Position numbers and translations under genes: made by a program. Under the pieces are notes generated by a model. The model was not told the origin of the DNA. It made no database searches and saw nothing but the letters and a program-made list of their open reading frames with translations. DNA of 34,377 bases from Salimicrobium humidisoli (GTDB lineage: Bacteria; Bacillota; Bacilli; Bacillales; Halobacillaceae), in NCBI RefSeq assembly GCF_002295105.1, contig NZ_NSGH01000021.1, positions 1 through 34,377 on the forward strand, in the 5' to 3' direction. Positions 17,246 to 25,721 of the stretch are shown here, piece by piece (the first letter of the stretch is position 1; the number at the start of each line of letters is the position of its first letter).

Positions 17246-17274
17246 ATCGTAACGACTGCCTCCGAACTTTACAA
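17246..17274 (-). promoter_or_regulatory. Probable sigma-A promoter of glcT
   Basis: Minus strand: TTGTAA (17269-17274), 17-bp spacer, TACGAT (17246-17251); each hexamer matches consensus at four of six positions. It lies about 48 bp upstream of the glcT start. Confidence 0.4.
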
Positions 17275-17321
17275 GAAAAAGAATAGAGGGGGACCGGCCG
17301 GAACGTCCCGCTCTCAACCGG

Positions 17322-18131
17322 TCAATATCCTTTTTCCTCGAGAAATTCCCTGATCAGGTCTCCGGAGAAACCTTTGCGATACAGAGAAGCCATGACTTTC
17401 TGCTTCAGTTCAAATCCTTCCGCTTTCTTTTCGTATTTACGGATAGCCTTTTCTCCCTGAAGTTCCAGTGCCCTACGTTCGGAGGAATCCTCTTTCTCTT
17501 CGGCCAGACGGGCCGCTACTTCCTGAATTACATCCTGGGTAAACCCTTTTTGCATCATGGACTGCTTTGCTGTCTGAAGCTTCTGCTGAAAAGATTTCTT
17601 TGAAGTGTCGTTCACTTTTTTCATTCCGAACTTCATAGCTTTTTCGTACTGGTCCTCGAACGAATACTGTTCAAGTGCATTCACCGCATAGTCTTCGGCT
17701 ACACCTTTTTTGGAGAGTTCCTGTTTTAAAACGACGGGTCCCTTACTCGAAGTGGCTATTTTACTCTGAACGTAACTTTTGGCGAAAGCTTCATCATCCA
17801 GCAGATTTTCTTTATAAAGACGGTTGATGACGTCTCTTGCATCTTCTTCTGTCACTTCTTTATCGATAAGATAGTCGTACATTTCTTTTTCGGAGCGCAT
17901 ACGGTAGCTTAAATAATGGATAGCACGGGTATAAGACTTATGTAGTTCATCTTTATTTTTTAACTGCTTAATATCTTCTTCGTTTAATTCCATCCCTTTG
18001 TGAAGATTATATTGAATAAGGATGTCTTCACTTACGCCGAAACCGAACACTTCTTCATCCTTCTGTTTCAGGAAGATGTTGAAGCGTCCTTTATTTTTTT
18101 GTTGAACGGAAATTTTACTGATGACAGGCAT
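17322..18131 (-). CDS. recX: Regulatory protein RecX
   Basis: RecX modulates RecA by binding within RecA filaments. The 269-residue, highly charged, all-helical protein shows the three-helix repeats of the family: HYLSYRMRSEKEMYDYL (about residues 73-89), then NRLYKENLLDDEAFAKSYV and repeated (Q/M)KGF/KGV-type turns near the C-terminus. The length is usual for Bacillus RecX (yfhG). The ATG follows AGAGAGGAG. It is divergent from yfhF with 56 bp between start codons, matching the yfhF-recX neighbourhood of B. subtilis. Confidence 0.94.
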   Translation of the reverse strand: MPVISKISVQQKNKGRFNIFLKQKDEEVFGFGVSEDILIQYNLHKGMELNEEDIKQLKNKDELHKSYTRAIHYLSYRMRSEKEMYDYLIDKEVTEEDARDVINRLYKENLLDDEAFAKSYVQSKIATSSKGPVVLKQELSKKGVAEDYAVNALEQYSFEDQYEKAMKFGMKKVNDTSKKSFQQKLQTAKQSMMQKGFTQDVIQEVAARLAEEKEDSSERRALELQGEKAIRKYEKKAEGFELKQKVMASLYRKGFSGDLIREFLEEKGY

Positions 18132-18187
18132 TGTACCGACTCCTCTCTGAGGGTAATCATATCATAGCATATAAGGAGGATTCACAG

Positions 18188-19093
18188 ATGAACATAGTTA
18201 TTGCCGGAGGCACAGGATTTGTAGGTCAGCACCTGACTGAACACTTCACGTCAAAGGGAGATCACGTATCCATTTTAACGAGACACCCGGAAAATCATGA
18301 AGACAGGGAAAATGTCCGTTACGTAGGCTGGCTGAAAGAGGAGTACACTCCCGAACGTGAGTTACAGAACGTAGACGCCATCATTAACCTTGCAGGAGCC
18401 TCTCTCGCAGGAGGCAGGTGGACCCCCGAAAGGAAAAAACTCATAAGACAGAGCCGGATTGACGCGACGAACGGCGTGCTCTCTCTTATCGAAAACCTCG
18501 ATAAGACTCCGGATGTACTCGTGAACGGCTCGGCGGTAGGTTTCTACGGGACTTCCGTATACAAGTCATTCACGGAAAACACGGAAGAACCGGGGAACGG
18601 CTTCCTCGCCAGTGTAACCAAAGACTGGGAAGCGACTGCCAGTCAGGCGAAACTGAAAGGAGTCCGCACAGTATATGCCCGCTTCGGGCTGATTCTCGGT
18701 ACGGAAGGAGTACTGCCCCTCATGAAACTTCCTTACAAGTATTTTGTCGGTGGCAGACTCGGAAACGGAGAGCAATGGATGTCGTGGGTGCACATTGATG
18801 ATGTGGTCGGGGCCATTGATGAAGCCATTCATAACAGTTCCATCGAAAATGCTCTCAATGTGACCGCTCCTACCCCCAAACGTAATGAAGACTTTCTTCG
18901 TACACTTGGGGAAGTTCTTGAACGACCGCACTGGTGCCATGTGCCTGGCGTCTTTATAAGTAAAACATTAGGAGAAATGAGCACACTCGTGCTGAACGGT
19001 CAGGCCGTCTACCCTCAAAAATTGAAGGCGCACGATTATCAGTTCCATTATTCGGATGTTCACGGGGCCCTGCACTCCATACTGAAAAAATAA
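18188..19093 (+). CDS. yfhF: TIGR01777-family epimerase/NAD-binding protein (YfhF)
   Basis: A 301-residue extended-SDR-like protein. I chose ATG 18188, preceded by AAGGAGG; in-frame codons back to 18131 overlap recX. The N-terminal nucleotide-binding motif is GGTGFVGQHL (residues 7-16). INLAGASLAGGRWT and NGSAVGFYG are signatures of the TIGR01777 family, and a C-terminal domain contains WMSWVHIDD. Members are annotated as epimerases or SulA-like proteins, but the substrate is unknown. It ends at a strong terminator. Confidence 0.92.
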   Translation: MNIVIAGGTGFVGQHLTEHFTSKGDHVSILTRHPENHEDRENVRYVGWLKEEYTPERELQNVDAIINLAGASLAGGRWTPERKKLIRQSRIDATNGVLSLIENLDKTPDVLVNGSAVGFYGTSVYKSFTENTEEPGNGFLASVTKDWEATASQAKLKGVRTVYARFGLILGTEGVLPLMKLPYKYFVGGRLGNGEQWMSWVHIDDVVGAIDEAIHNSSIENALNVTAPTPKRNEDFLRTLGEVLERPHWCHVPGVFISKTLGEMSTLVLNGQAVYPQKLKAHDYQFHYSDVHGALHSILKK

Positions 19094-19102
19094 AACAATT
19101 AT

Positions 19103-19146
19103 AAAAAACGTGAAGATCTGCTTTTGTTGCAGACCTTCACGTTTTT
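19103..19146 (+). terminator. Bidirectional terminator between yfhF and the ABC importer operon
   Basis: AACGTGAAG-A-TCTGC pairs with GCAGA-C-CTTCACGTT, flanked by A- and T-runs, so it can stop both convergent transcripts. Confidence 0.85.
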
Positions 19147-19160
19147 CTCTTCATTGACGA

Positions 19161-20171
19161 TCATCCGTTTTTCAGAAACTTCTTATCTACGAGACCTGTA
19201 AGATCCGGTCTCTCTTCCAGAAATTTCAGGTTATAGGAAGAGTTTGCAAAATCCTGAAGTACGCTTTCATCCACTTCATATGAAAAATCGATCCTCTCCC
19301 AGGCACCGTCAATAACTTCTTTTTCCAGCCCCTGATCAGTAATTTCCTTGATCTTATCCTGAGCAATCGTTTTTGCTTCTTCCGGGTTTTCGTTAATGAA
19401 GTCTGTAGCCTGTTTGTGGGCATCCACCAGATTTTGGACGAGTTCCGGACTCTTCTCTTTCAGTTTCTCCGAGGTTACAAATACAGCTGCAGGTAACGTC
19501 TCTCCGAATGCCACTTCCGGAGTGTCCACGAGAACTTTACCGCTTCCTTCGGCTTCAATAACAGAAGCCCAGGGCTCCGGCACCGTAGCCGCATCTACTT
19601 TCCCGGCTTCGAACATACTCGCATAAGTGGCCGGCTTCCCGGTCACATGCTTCATGTCTCCCTGCACACGTTCCGAAGTCATTCCGAATTCTTCCTTCAT
19701 CATCGTTTCGAACTGGACATCGTGCGTACATCCTACCCGAGGGGAGATGAACGTCTTCCCTTTAAGATCTTCCGGAGTTGAAATATTACTGTCATTTCTG
19801 GCCATAATCACGGTCCCTCCTTTGGAACCGGCTGCTACCACATTGATTGCCGCCCCGCTTACGTAGTGATTCATTGCAGGACCGGGACCTACTATTCCGC
19901 CTTCAATTTCTCCGGTCTCCACCGCTGTCATAAAAGCGGAACCGTCAGGAAAATACTGATAATTCACCTTCGTTCCGTCAGGCAACTGCTCCTGATACAT
20001 TTCCTTTTCTTCAGCGACCATGCCGGCTGCATGATTAATATTCGGAAAATAACCGACAGTAATTTCATCCGCCTCCTTTTCTTCGCCACCTGCTTCTGAT
20101 TCACTGCTGCCACACGCACTAAGGACTATGAGTAAAAAGCCGACTGCGGTCATATAAATAATTTTTTTCAA
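19161..20171 (-). CDS. NitT/TauT/sulfonate-type ABC transporter substrate-binding lipoprotein
   Basis: A 336-residue extracytoplasmic lipoprotein that captures the substrate for the adjacent importer. I chose TTG 20171, with AAAGGAG about 8 nt upstream, so the protein begins directly with a lipoprotein signal peptide: Lys-rich start, hydrophobic core and lipobox LSAC. The mature protein has the periplasmic-binding fold of the SsuA/TauA group (GYFPNINHAAG at the start, later PEPWASVIE). Nitrate, taurine, alkanesulfonate or a pyrimidine precursor are all possible; specificity cannot be read. It is the last gene of the three-gene operon. Confidence 0.9.
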   Translation of the reverse strand: MKKIIYMTAVGFLLIVLSACGSSESEAGGEEKEADEITVGYFPNINHAAGMVAEEKEMYQEQLPDGTKVNYQYFPDGSAFMTAVETGEIEGGIVGPGPAMNHYVSGAAINVVAAGSKGGTVIMARNDSNISTPEDLKGKTFISPRVGCTHDVQFETMMKEEFGMTSERVQGDMKHVTGKPATYASMFEAGKVDAATVPEPWASVIEAEGSGKVLVDTPEVAFGETLPAAVFVTSEKLKEKSPELVQNLVDAHKQATDFINENPEEAKTIAQDKIKEITDQGLEKEVIDGAWERIDFSYEVDESVLQDFANSSYNLKFLEERPDLTGLVDKKFLKNG

Positions 20172-20209
20172 ATTCTCCACTCCTTTTTTTAGGCAATCAT
20201 TCCAGTATT

Positions 20210-20968
20210 CTATAAAATTCCCCATCGTTTCATTACGTTTTTCTCCAGCTTCGAAAATACGAGCTGATCCACGACAGCACCTATAACCCCGATGATAATG
20301 ATAATCCCGATCACCTGATCCATCCTTGCATAATCCTGAGCATAGCGGAGGGAATAACCGAGACCCGGACCGTTACTCAGCAATTCCCCGGCCATCAATG
20401 CCCTCCAGCTGAAAGCCCACGCAAGGCGGAGCCCCGACATAAAGTAAGGGACACTGGCCGGAATCTCCACCCGGAAAAACTGGGACATTCCGCTCACTCC
20501 CATCGTTCTTGCTGCACGTAATAAGTGCGGTGGTACACTTCTGATTGCCGAACGCACATTCAACGCCATTACGAACGTGCCTCCGAGCACCACTACAAAT
20601 ACGACAGCAGCTTCCGAAAAGCCGAAAATCATAATAGCGAGCGGGACCCATACGATACTTGGAATACTTTGCAGAGCTACAAGATACATCCCTGCCGTTT
20701 CGTCCGCTTCTCTGGACTTGCCGAGGAGAACCCCGAGCACTGTTCCGAATAAAATGGCCAGAATCAGTCCCGAAAACAGATGTCTGAAACTCGCACCGAG
20801 AGCTGTAACAAGATCACCATCTGCAAATCCTTCGTAGAGGGAGGAGACTACCGTAAGAGGAGAAGGAAATATTATATCTTCAAAAATGTTCAGGGCATAA
20901 ATACCCTGCCAAATACCTGCAACGACAACGAGAAAAACGATCCGTTTAGTTATAAGAGACAGATTCAT
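20210..20968 (-). CDS. ABC transporter permease, SsuC/TauC type
   Basis: A 252-residue membrane protein with about six hydrophobic helices and the binding-protein-dependent permease motif (RAARTMGVSGMSQFFRVEIPASVPYFMSGLRLAW, about residues 150-183) that contacts the ATPase. It resembles SsuC/TauC/NrtB permeases. It overlaps the ATPase gene by 23 bp and has its own AGAGGAA ribosome binding site, so translation is coupled. It forms the channel of the importer with the neighbouring ATPase and lipoprotein. Confidence 0.92.
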   Translation of the reverse strand: MNLSLITKRIVFLVVVAGIWQGIYALNIFEDIIFPSPLTVVSSLYEGFADGDLVTALGASFRHLFSGLILAILFGTVLGVLLGKSREADETAGMYLVALQSIPSIVWVPLAIMIFGFSEAAVVFVVVLGGTFVMALNVRSAIRSVPPHLLRAARTMGVSGMSQFFRVEIPASVPYFMSGLRLAWAFSWRALMAGELLSNGPGLGYSLRYAQDYARMDQVIGIIIIIGVIGAVVDQLVFSKLEKNVMKRWGIL

Positions 20969-21740
20969 TATCCAGTTCCTCTTTCAGTACTTTGTCTATC
21001 TCTTTCTCGAGCAGTTCCATCACATGTTTTTCCCAACCGATAACTTTCTCATCATCGCGCGCCCGCGGTCGTGGCACATCAATGCTGAAATCGGCAATGA
21101 TCCTTCCCGGTCTCGTGCCCATTACAATCACCCTGTCCGACAGTTTGATCGCCTCCTGAATACTGTGAGTAACAAAAAGAATCGTTTTTCTCGTTTCTTC
21201 CCATATGGATAAAAGCTCTCTATGAAGAATGTGCCTCGTCTGTTCATCAAGAGCACCAAAAGGCTCGTCCATCAAAAGAACTTTCGGGTCCATGGCAAGG
21301 GCCCTTGCAATAGCCACCCGCTGCTGCATACCGCCGGAAAGTTCATATGTATATCTGGAACTGGAAGAACTGAGGTGCACCATTTTCAAAAAATGTTCGG
21401 CACGCGCTTCGGCTTCTTTTTTTGACCTTTTCTTCTTCAGGGGAAACATAACGTTCTCCCGGACGGTCAGCCATGGAAACAGCGACGGCTGCTGAAATAC
21501 CATCCCTCTTTCCGGATCAGGCCCTGTTATTTCCTGTCCCTCGAGCTTAATCGCCCCTTCGGAGGTATCCTCAAGTCCCGCCACCATCGATAATAGCGTC
21601 GACTTTCCGCAGCCGGACGGTCCGAGAATAGAAACGAACTGGTTATTCTCAATACTTATATTGACTCCCTTGAATACTTCGAACTCGTTTTCCGTTGCTT
21701 CGCCAAAGCGTTTTCCAATGTCTTCAAACTCCAAAAACAT
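20946..21740 (-). CDS. ABC transporter ATP-binding protein, SsuB/TauB type
   Basis: A 264-residue ATPase energising the importer. Walker A is GPSGCGKST (about residues 39-47), the Q-loop is VFQQPSLFPW, the signature is LSGGMQQR, Walker B is LLMDEPFGALD and the switch histidine is in FVTHS. The LSGGMQQR and FGALDEQTR wording is typical of nitrate/sulfonate/taurine ATPases. The ATG follows AAGGGAGGGAGC. It is the first gene of the operon and has a consensus promoter 44 bp upstream. Confidence 0.93.
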   Translation of the reverse strand: MFLEFEDIGKRFGEATENEFEVFKGVNISIENNQFVSILGPSGCGKSTLLSMVAGLEDTSEGAIKLEGQEITGPDPERGMVFQQPSLFPWLTVRENVMFPLKKKRSKKEAEARAEHFLKMVHLSSSSSRYTYELSGGMQQRVAIARALAMDPKVLLMDEPFGALDEQTRHILHRELLSIWEETRKTILFVTHSIQEAIKLSDRVIVMGTRPGRIIADFSIDVPRPRARDDEKVIGWEKHVMELLEKEIDKVLKEELDNESVSYN

Positions 21741-21783
21741 GTGCTCCCTCCCTTTTTAAACCTACTTGTTTACTTAGCATTAA

Positions 21784-21812
21784 ATTTTAAATAAAAACGA
21801 TGCGCATGTCAA
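21784..21812 (-). promoter_or_regulatory. Sigma-A promoter of the ABC importer operon
   Basis: Minus strand: TTGACA (21807-21812), 17-bp spacer, TAAAAT (21784-21789). A consensus -35 and a 5/6 -10 match make it the best promoter in the window. The AT-rich flank upstream may hold a regulator site, but I could not assign one. Confidence 0.8.
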
Positions 21813-21841
21813 CACTATTCCTATAAGTTTACTATGTAATT

Positions 21842-21883
21842 AAAAAAACTCCACTACCGGAGGCTGCTGCTCCGATAATGGAG
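21842..21883 (-). terminator. Rho-independent terminator of the 102-codon gene
   Basis: Minus strand: nested stems CTCCA/TGGAG and CGGAG/CTCCG, followed by TTTTTTT. It lies between the upstream small gene and the importer promoter. Confidence 0.75.
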
Positions 21884-21910
21884 ATGTTTCACTTAAATAA
21901 TTACGTCCAT

Positions 21911-22219
21911 CTATTCTTTTTTCATTGCTCCATGCTCTTGCAGCACTTTTAGTGCTCCTTCGTGATCATCCTCGTCGACTTCGAACTGAAGGAGGTGGGT
22001 GACTTCTTTTCCTTTTTTTCCAAGTGCTTCGTTAAAAGTTTCCCCATACTCCGCAACGTCCGCCTGGAACCCTCCGGAAGTGAAAGGGATGACGCGGTCA
22101 AGTTTTGAATCCTGCGGTATCTCTTCGACTCTTTCTTTCTCCACCTTATACTTCTTAAGCGAAGTCAGAGCGCTTTCGGCATCATTTTCATTTGCAAAAT
22201 ACGCGATCACCTGTTTCAT
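21911..22219 (-). CDS. Small conserved-type protein of unknown function
   Basis: A 102-residue soluble protein starting at ATG 22219 behind CAGGAGGAG; the frame extends upstream to 22267 without a ribosome binding site. It begins VIAYFANENDAESALTSLKKYKVE, which suggests a small alpha/beta ferredoxin-like unit resembling the N-terminus of YflT/GSP17M-type general stress proteins. A Phe-Glu-Val-Asp-rich second half (LLQFEVDEDDHEGALKVL) looks like a repeat of the same unit. This is a weak fold impression, not a family assignment. It has its own terminator and lies between the importer and argGH. Confidence 0.7.
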   Translation of the reverse strand: MKQVIAYFANENDAESALTSLKKYKVEKERVEEIPQDSKLDRVIPFTSGGFQADVAEYGETFNEALGKKGKEVTHLLQFEVDEDDHEGALKVLQEHGAMKKE

Positions 22220-22270
22220 TGTTCTCCTCCTGACTGTATGACGTAGTATCCTCTTCCCTTTTCCCAATAA

Positions 22271-22302
22271 TAAAACACTTGCCTTCCTTAGAAAGACAAG
22301 TG
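22271..22302 (-). terminator. Rho-independent terminator of argGH
   Basis: Minus strand: CACTTGTCTT pairs with AAGGCAAGTG (one G-U pair) and is followed by TTTTATT. The stem overlaps the argH stop codon. Confidence 0.75.
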
Positions 22303-23664
22303 CTCTTCAGCAGATTTCAACTGTTCTCTCACCTGGTCAAATCCCGTGCCGCCCTCACTTTTTCTGGCTGCTATCACCTGATCAGGGGCCAGTTTTTCAA
22401 AAATATCCTCGTCGATCAGTTCCGAGAATTCTTTGAATTCTTCCAGTGTCAAATCAAGCAGATACTTCTCTTCCTGAATAGCGTACAGGACGATTTTACC
22501 GATGATTTCATGCGCTTCACGGAATGGAAGACCTTTTACCGCAAGATAATCCGCCATATCAGTGGCATTGGAATAATCACTTTTTACGGAACTGTCCGTT
22601 CTATGCTTATTGACTTCCATCGTCTCAAGCATCGGGGCAAGAAGGGAGAGGGCACCCTCCAACGTCTCCACTGTGTCGAACATCCCTTCTTTGTCTTCCT
22701 GCATATCTTTATTGTAAGCAAGAGGCAGCCCCTTCAGCAGTGTTAAAAGTCCCATCAGGTTTCCGTAGATTCTTCCTGTCTTCCCCCGCAGCAGTTCAGG
22801 GACGTCGGGGTTCTTCTTCTGTGGCATAATACTTGAACCGGTACAGAAAGCATCATCCAGTTCCACGAATTGGAATTCTTCGCTGCTCCACATTACCAGT
22901 TCCTCGGACAGCCGGGAGATATGCATAATCAATATAGAAGCGTCCGAAAGAAATTCAAGAATAAAATCCCTGTCGCTCACTGCGTCGAGAGAATTCGGAT
23001 ATACCTTTTCGAAACCGAGAGCCTCTGCTGTTTCACGGCGATCGATCGGATACGTCGTTCCGGCCAGTGCCGCTGCCCCGAGAGGCGACCAGTTCACACG
23101 TTTCAGACTGTCCTGCAGTCTTTCTTTATCTCTCTCGAACATCCAGAAATAAGCGAGGATATGATGGGCAAAAGAAATCGGCTGGGCCCGCTGCAGGTGA
23201 GTATACCCGGGGATCATCGTCTCCACATTCGATCCCGCCTGCCCGACGATCGCCTGCTGGACGGTCTCTACAAGTTCAATGAGCTTCTTCGTCTTTTCTC
23301 TCAGATACAGATGCATATCTGTAGCCACCTGGTCATTACGGCTCCGCCCCGTATGAAGTTTTCCGCCCACAGGTCCTATTTCGTCAATAAGCATATGTTC
23401 GATATTCATATGGATATCTTCATCAGCTACGGAATATTCAACTTCTTCCTTCTCTATTCTGGAGAGGATTTTATCCAGTCCCTCACCGATCTGCCGGGCT
23501 TCTTCCGTCGGAATGATTCCCTGAGTCCCGAGCATACGCACGTGAGCCTTACTTCCTTCAATATCGAATACCGCCAGTTTTTTATCAAAACTGATCGAGG
23601 CTGTATACTCCTCGACCAGTTCGTCCGTCTGCTTCGTGAATCTTCCGCCCCAAAGCTTACTCAT
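22288..23664 (-). CDS. argH: Argininosuccinate lyase
   Basis: The last step of arginine synthesis: cleavage of argininosuccinate to arginine and fumarate. The 458-residue protein has the fumarase/ASL superfamily signature [12 protein letters not shown] (about residues 279-290) bearing the mobile catalytic serine. It also has TGRSRNDQ and the [10 protein letters not shown] loop with the catalytic His. The ATG lies within the last 8 bp of argG, so translation is coupled. It is the second gene of the T-box-led argGH operon. Confidence 0.97.
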   Translation of the reverse strand: MSKLWGGRFTKQTDELVEEYTASISFDKKLAVFDIEGSKAHVRMLGTQGIIPTEEARQIGEGLDKILSRIEKEEVEYSVADEDIHMNIEHMLIDEIGPVGGKLHTGRSRNDQVATDMHLYLREKTKKLIELVETVQQAIVGQAGSNVETMIPGYTHLQRAQPISFAHHILAYFWMFERDKERLQDSLKRVNWSPLGAAALAGTTYPIDRRETAEALGFEKVYPNSLDAVSDRDFILEFLSDASILIMHISRLSEELVMWSSEEFQFVELDDAFCTGSSIMPQKKNPDVPELLRGKTGRIYGNLMGLLTLLKGLPLAYNKDMQEDKEGMFDTVETLEGALSLLAPMLETMEVNKHRTDSSVKSDYSNATDMADYLAVKGLPFREAHEIIGKIVLYAIQEEKYLLDLTLEEFKEFSELIDEDIFEKLAPDQVIAARKSEGGTGFDQVREQLKSAEEHLSF

Positions 23665-24880
23665 CCACTGTCACCAGATATTTCTTCTTATTATGCACAT
23701 CCGCATGCACTTTTGTAGGAAGCCCCCACAATTTGATGAAACCTACGGCAGCATTATGATCGAAAGCATCTTCTTTTGAATAGGTCGATAATTCTTCGTT
23801 ATAAAGACTTACAGGGGACTGCTTACCGATGACCTGATGGTGCCCTTTGAACAGCTTGATTTTCACTGTTCCCGTTACAAACTGCTGAGTATCTTCCACA
23901 AATGCCTGCAGGGCTGTTCTGAGCGGAGAATACCAGAGTCCGTCATATACCACCTGGGACAGCTGCTGTTCCACCTGGGGTTTGTAGTGAGCCACTTCCC
24001 TCGTGAGTGTAAGCGACTCGAGTTCTTTATGGGCGTTAATAAGAATCATGGCTGCCGGATTTTCATACACTTCTCTCGACTTGATCCCTACCAGTCTGTT
24101 CTCCGTATGATCTATCCGCCCGACTCCATGCTCTCCTCCAAGAACATTCAGTTTCTCAATCAGATCGACGAGTCCGAGCGCTTCTCCGCTCAGACTCACA
24201 GGCTTTCCCTGTTCAAAGGAGATTTCGATCGTTTCAGGGGTATCCGGCGTGTCTTCCACCGGGTTTGTCCAGTCATATGCTGCTTCAGGTGCTTCCTGCC
24301 ATGGATCTTCCAGAACACCCGCTTCACAGGCTCTCCCCCAGATATTCGCATCGATGGAAAAAGGATTTTCAAGGTTTACCGGAATCGGTATACCTTTCTC
24401 TTCTGCATAACCTATCTGCTCATCCCTCGTCATCCCCCATTCTCTGACGGGTGCGATGACTTCCAATTCCGGATTCAGAGCCTGAATGGACAGCTCAAAC
24501 CTGACCTGGTCGTTTCCTTTTCCGGTACACCCGTGTGCTACGGCTACTGCCCCTTCCTGTTCCGCTACTTCAACCAGCAGTTTGGAAATGAGGGGTCTCG
24601 ATAAGGCGGATGAGAGCGGATATTTCCCTTCGTAGAGCGTATTCGCTTTCAGCGCGGGCATTAAGTACTCTTCGGCGAGCAGTTCTTTCCCCTCTATCAT
24701 GATCGCTTTAACTGCCCCGACATCGAGCGCTTTCTGTCTGATCGTCTCAAGATCCTTCCCCTCTCCGACATCGATACCTAGTGCAATTACGTCGTAATCG
24801 TATTTTTCCTGAATCCATTTAACCGATATGGAAGTGTCCAGCCCTCCGGAATATGCAAGTACTACTTTAGGTTTAGTCAT
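23657..24880 (-). CDS. argG: Argininosuccinate synthase
   Basis: Joins citrulline and aspartate with ATP to form argininosuccinate. The 407-residue protein begins [17 protein letters not shown], which contains the PP-loop (SGGLDTS, residues 11-17). The [13 protein letters not shown] motif and the TEN/HRLVG-type C-terminal region are also present. I chose ATG 24880, preceded by AAGGAGGAAG; the frame continues upstream to 24928 without a ribosome binding site. The first gene of the operon, it follows a T-box leader with an apparent arginine specifier. Confidence 0.97.
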   Translation of the reverse strand: MTKPKVVLAYSGGLDTSISVKWIQEKYDYDVIALGIDVGEGKDLETIRQKALDVGAVKAIMIEGKELLAEEYLMPALKANTLYEGKYPLSSALSRPLISKLLVEVAEQEGAVAVAHGCTGKGNDQVRFELSIQALNPELEVIAPVREWGMTRDEQIGYAEEKGIPIPVNLENPFSIDANIWGRACEAGVLEDPWQEAPEAAYDWTNPVEDTPDTPETIEISFEQGKPVSLSGEALGLVDLIEKLNVLGGEHGVGRIDHTENRLVGIKSREVYENPAAMILINAHKELESLTLTREVAHYKPQVEQQLSQVVYDGLWYSPLRTALQAFVEDTQQFVTGTVKIKLFKGHHQVIGKQSPVSLYNEELSTYSKEDAFDHNAAVGFIKLWGLPTKVHADVHNKKKYLVTVDE

Positions 24881-24929
24881 GAATATCTTCCTCCTTATAG
24901 TTATTTTCAATAATCGTTTGATCTGCAAT

Positions 24930-25195
24930 AAGAAAAATCCGCCTCTTCATAAAGAGACGGACGTATATCCGCGGTACCACTCTCGTTGCCCTCCCTGTCT
25001 CTGACAGTAAAGGGCCGGCTCGTCACGGGATAACGGGCGGGAACCCGGTTCCGGCTACTTATTTTCACCGGAACTTCTCCAAAGTGCGTTTCTTTCAGCT
25101 TCCGTACACCGGGCTTCCACCATCCGCCGGTTCGCTGGAGTCTTCGACTGAAATACTTACTTTTTCGCTGAATGTATTTTTATTATTATTTATTC
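24930..25195 (-). promoter_or_regulatory. T-box riboswitch of argGH, apparent arginine specifier
   Basis: Minus strand, 5' to 3': Stem I with AGTA and GAA specifier-loop elements around helix TTTCAG/CTGAAA; specifier-loop text GAAACGCA, in which CGC (25086-25088) followed by A reads arginine. The T-box sequence AGAGTGGTACCGCGG (24969-24983) with bulge UGGU would pair with a tRNA ending ACCA. A terminator stem TCCGTCTCTT/AAGAGGCGGA plus T-run lies at 24933-24961. Uncharged tRNA binding should favour the antiterminator and allow argGH transcription. Reading the codon one base earlier gives ACG (Thr); CGC is preferred because an A follows and because of the gene context. The T-box itself is certain; the specifier is the less sure part. 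Confidence 0.92.
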
Positions 25196-25218
25196 ATAAT
25201 TATACATTTTTATTCGAA
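25171..25218 (-). promoter_or_regulatory. Two possible ARG boxes (AhrC/ArgR) at the argGH promoter
   Basis: On the minus strand GAATAAAAATGTA (within 25201-25218) and AATAATAAAAATACA (within 25171-25188) resemble the Bacillus ARG-box core CATGAATAAAAATKCA. The first lies between the -35 and -10, the second just after the start site; their centres are 30 bp apart. The region is very AT-rich, so chance matches are a real possibility. Confidence 0.35.
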
Positions 25219-25226
25219 CCTGTCAA
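25199..25226 (-). promoter_or_regulatory. Sigma-A promoter of argGH
   Basis: Minus strand: TTGACA (25221-25226), 16-bp spacer, TATAAT (25199-25204), both perfect hexamers. Transcription would start near 25192, at the beginning of the T-box leader. Confidence 0.85.
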
Positions 25227-25278
25227 CAAGGTACCCTAATATTTTTATACCTGGCACTTCATTAAATATTTTTCTTTC

Positions 25279-25315
25279 TAAAAAAGCGCTCCTGCCTACG
25301 TGGCAAAAGCGCTGT
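25279..25315 (-). terminator. Rho-independent terminator of the GNAT gene
   Basis: Minus strand: AGCGCT plus inner TGCC/GGCA stem, closing AGCGCT and a TTTTTT run, immediately after the GNAT stop. Confidence 0.8.
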
Positions 25316-25323
25316 TTTGGGGA

Positions 25324-25608
25324 TCAGGAAGTATGAATTCCAATGAATACATCATGATATTCTTCGTTATTCGTCAGGACATCGCGTGTGTAAGGACAGT
25401 GAGCGACGATTTTTTTATTTTCTTCTCTCGCATAGTTTACTACAGCTTCCACCAGCTGCTTTCCTGCCCCCTGGCCTCTCATCGATTCGCCGACATACGT
25501 GTGGTCGACTATAAGCTTATCATCCCCGAATTTCTCGAAATGGATGTAAGCTTCCGGATTGTCGCTGTCTCCTGCGAAAAAACGTTTATCGTCCTGATAC
25601 AGTTTCAT
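25324..25608 (-). CDS. Small GNAT-family N-acetyltransferase (YjdJ/NATD1-like)
   Basis: A 94-residue minimal GNAT protein. I chose ATG 25608, 9 nt after GGAG; the in-frame TTG at 25614 is only 3 nt away. The acetyl-CoA binding motif is RGQGAGKQLVEAVVNYARE (about residues 44-62), preceded by the strand LIVDHTYV. The C-terminal HCPYTRDVLTNNEEYHDVF pattern is typical of the YjdJ/NATD1 subgroup, whose substrates are unknown. It is monocistronic, with a probable promoter near 25722-25750 and a strong terminator. Confidence 0.88.
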   Translation of the reverse strand: MKLYQDDKRFFAGDSDNPEAYIHFEKFGDDKLIVDHTYVGESMRGQGAGKQLVEAVVNYAREENKKIVAHCPYTRDVLTNNEEYHDVFIGIHTS

Positions 25609-25721
25609 AACCAACTACTCCTTTCGATTGATTGTAGGAATAAATCGTTCCGACTCCAAGATTCTCCCGTAAGAGGAAGCACCTCTCCGCCACCTCTTTT
25701 CTACCGATAAAAGTGTTGTTT

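Noticed and set aside
17283-17321. GACCGG...GCCGGTC hairpin after recX as a terminator
   Set aside because: A 6-7 bp stem with a long loop and only a distant T-rich tail; too weak to list.
21784-21850. CymR-like operator at the ABC importer promoter
   Set aside because: The region is AT-rich and has short dyads, but I could not match a CymR site with confidence, so sulfur control is not claimed.
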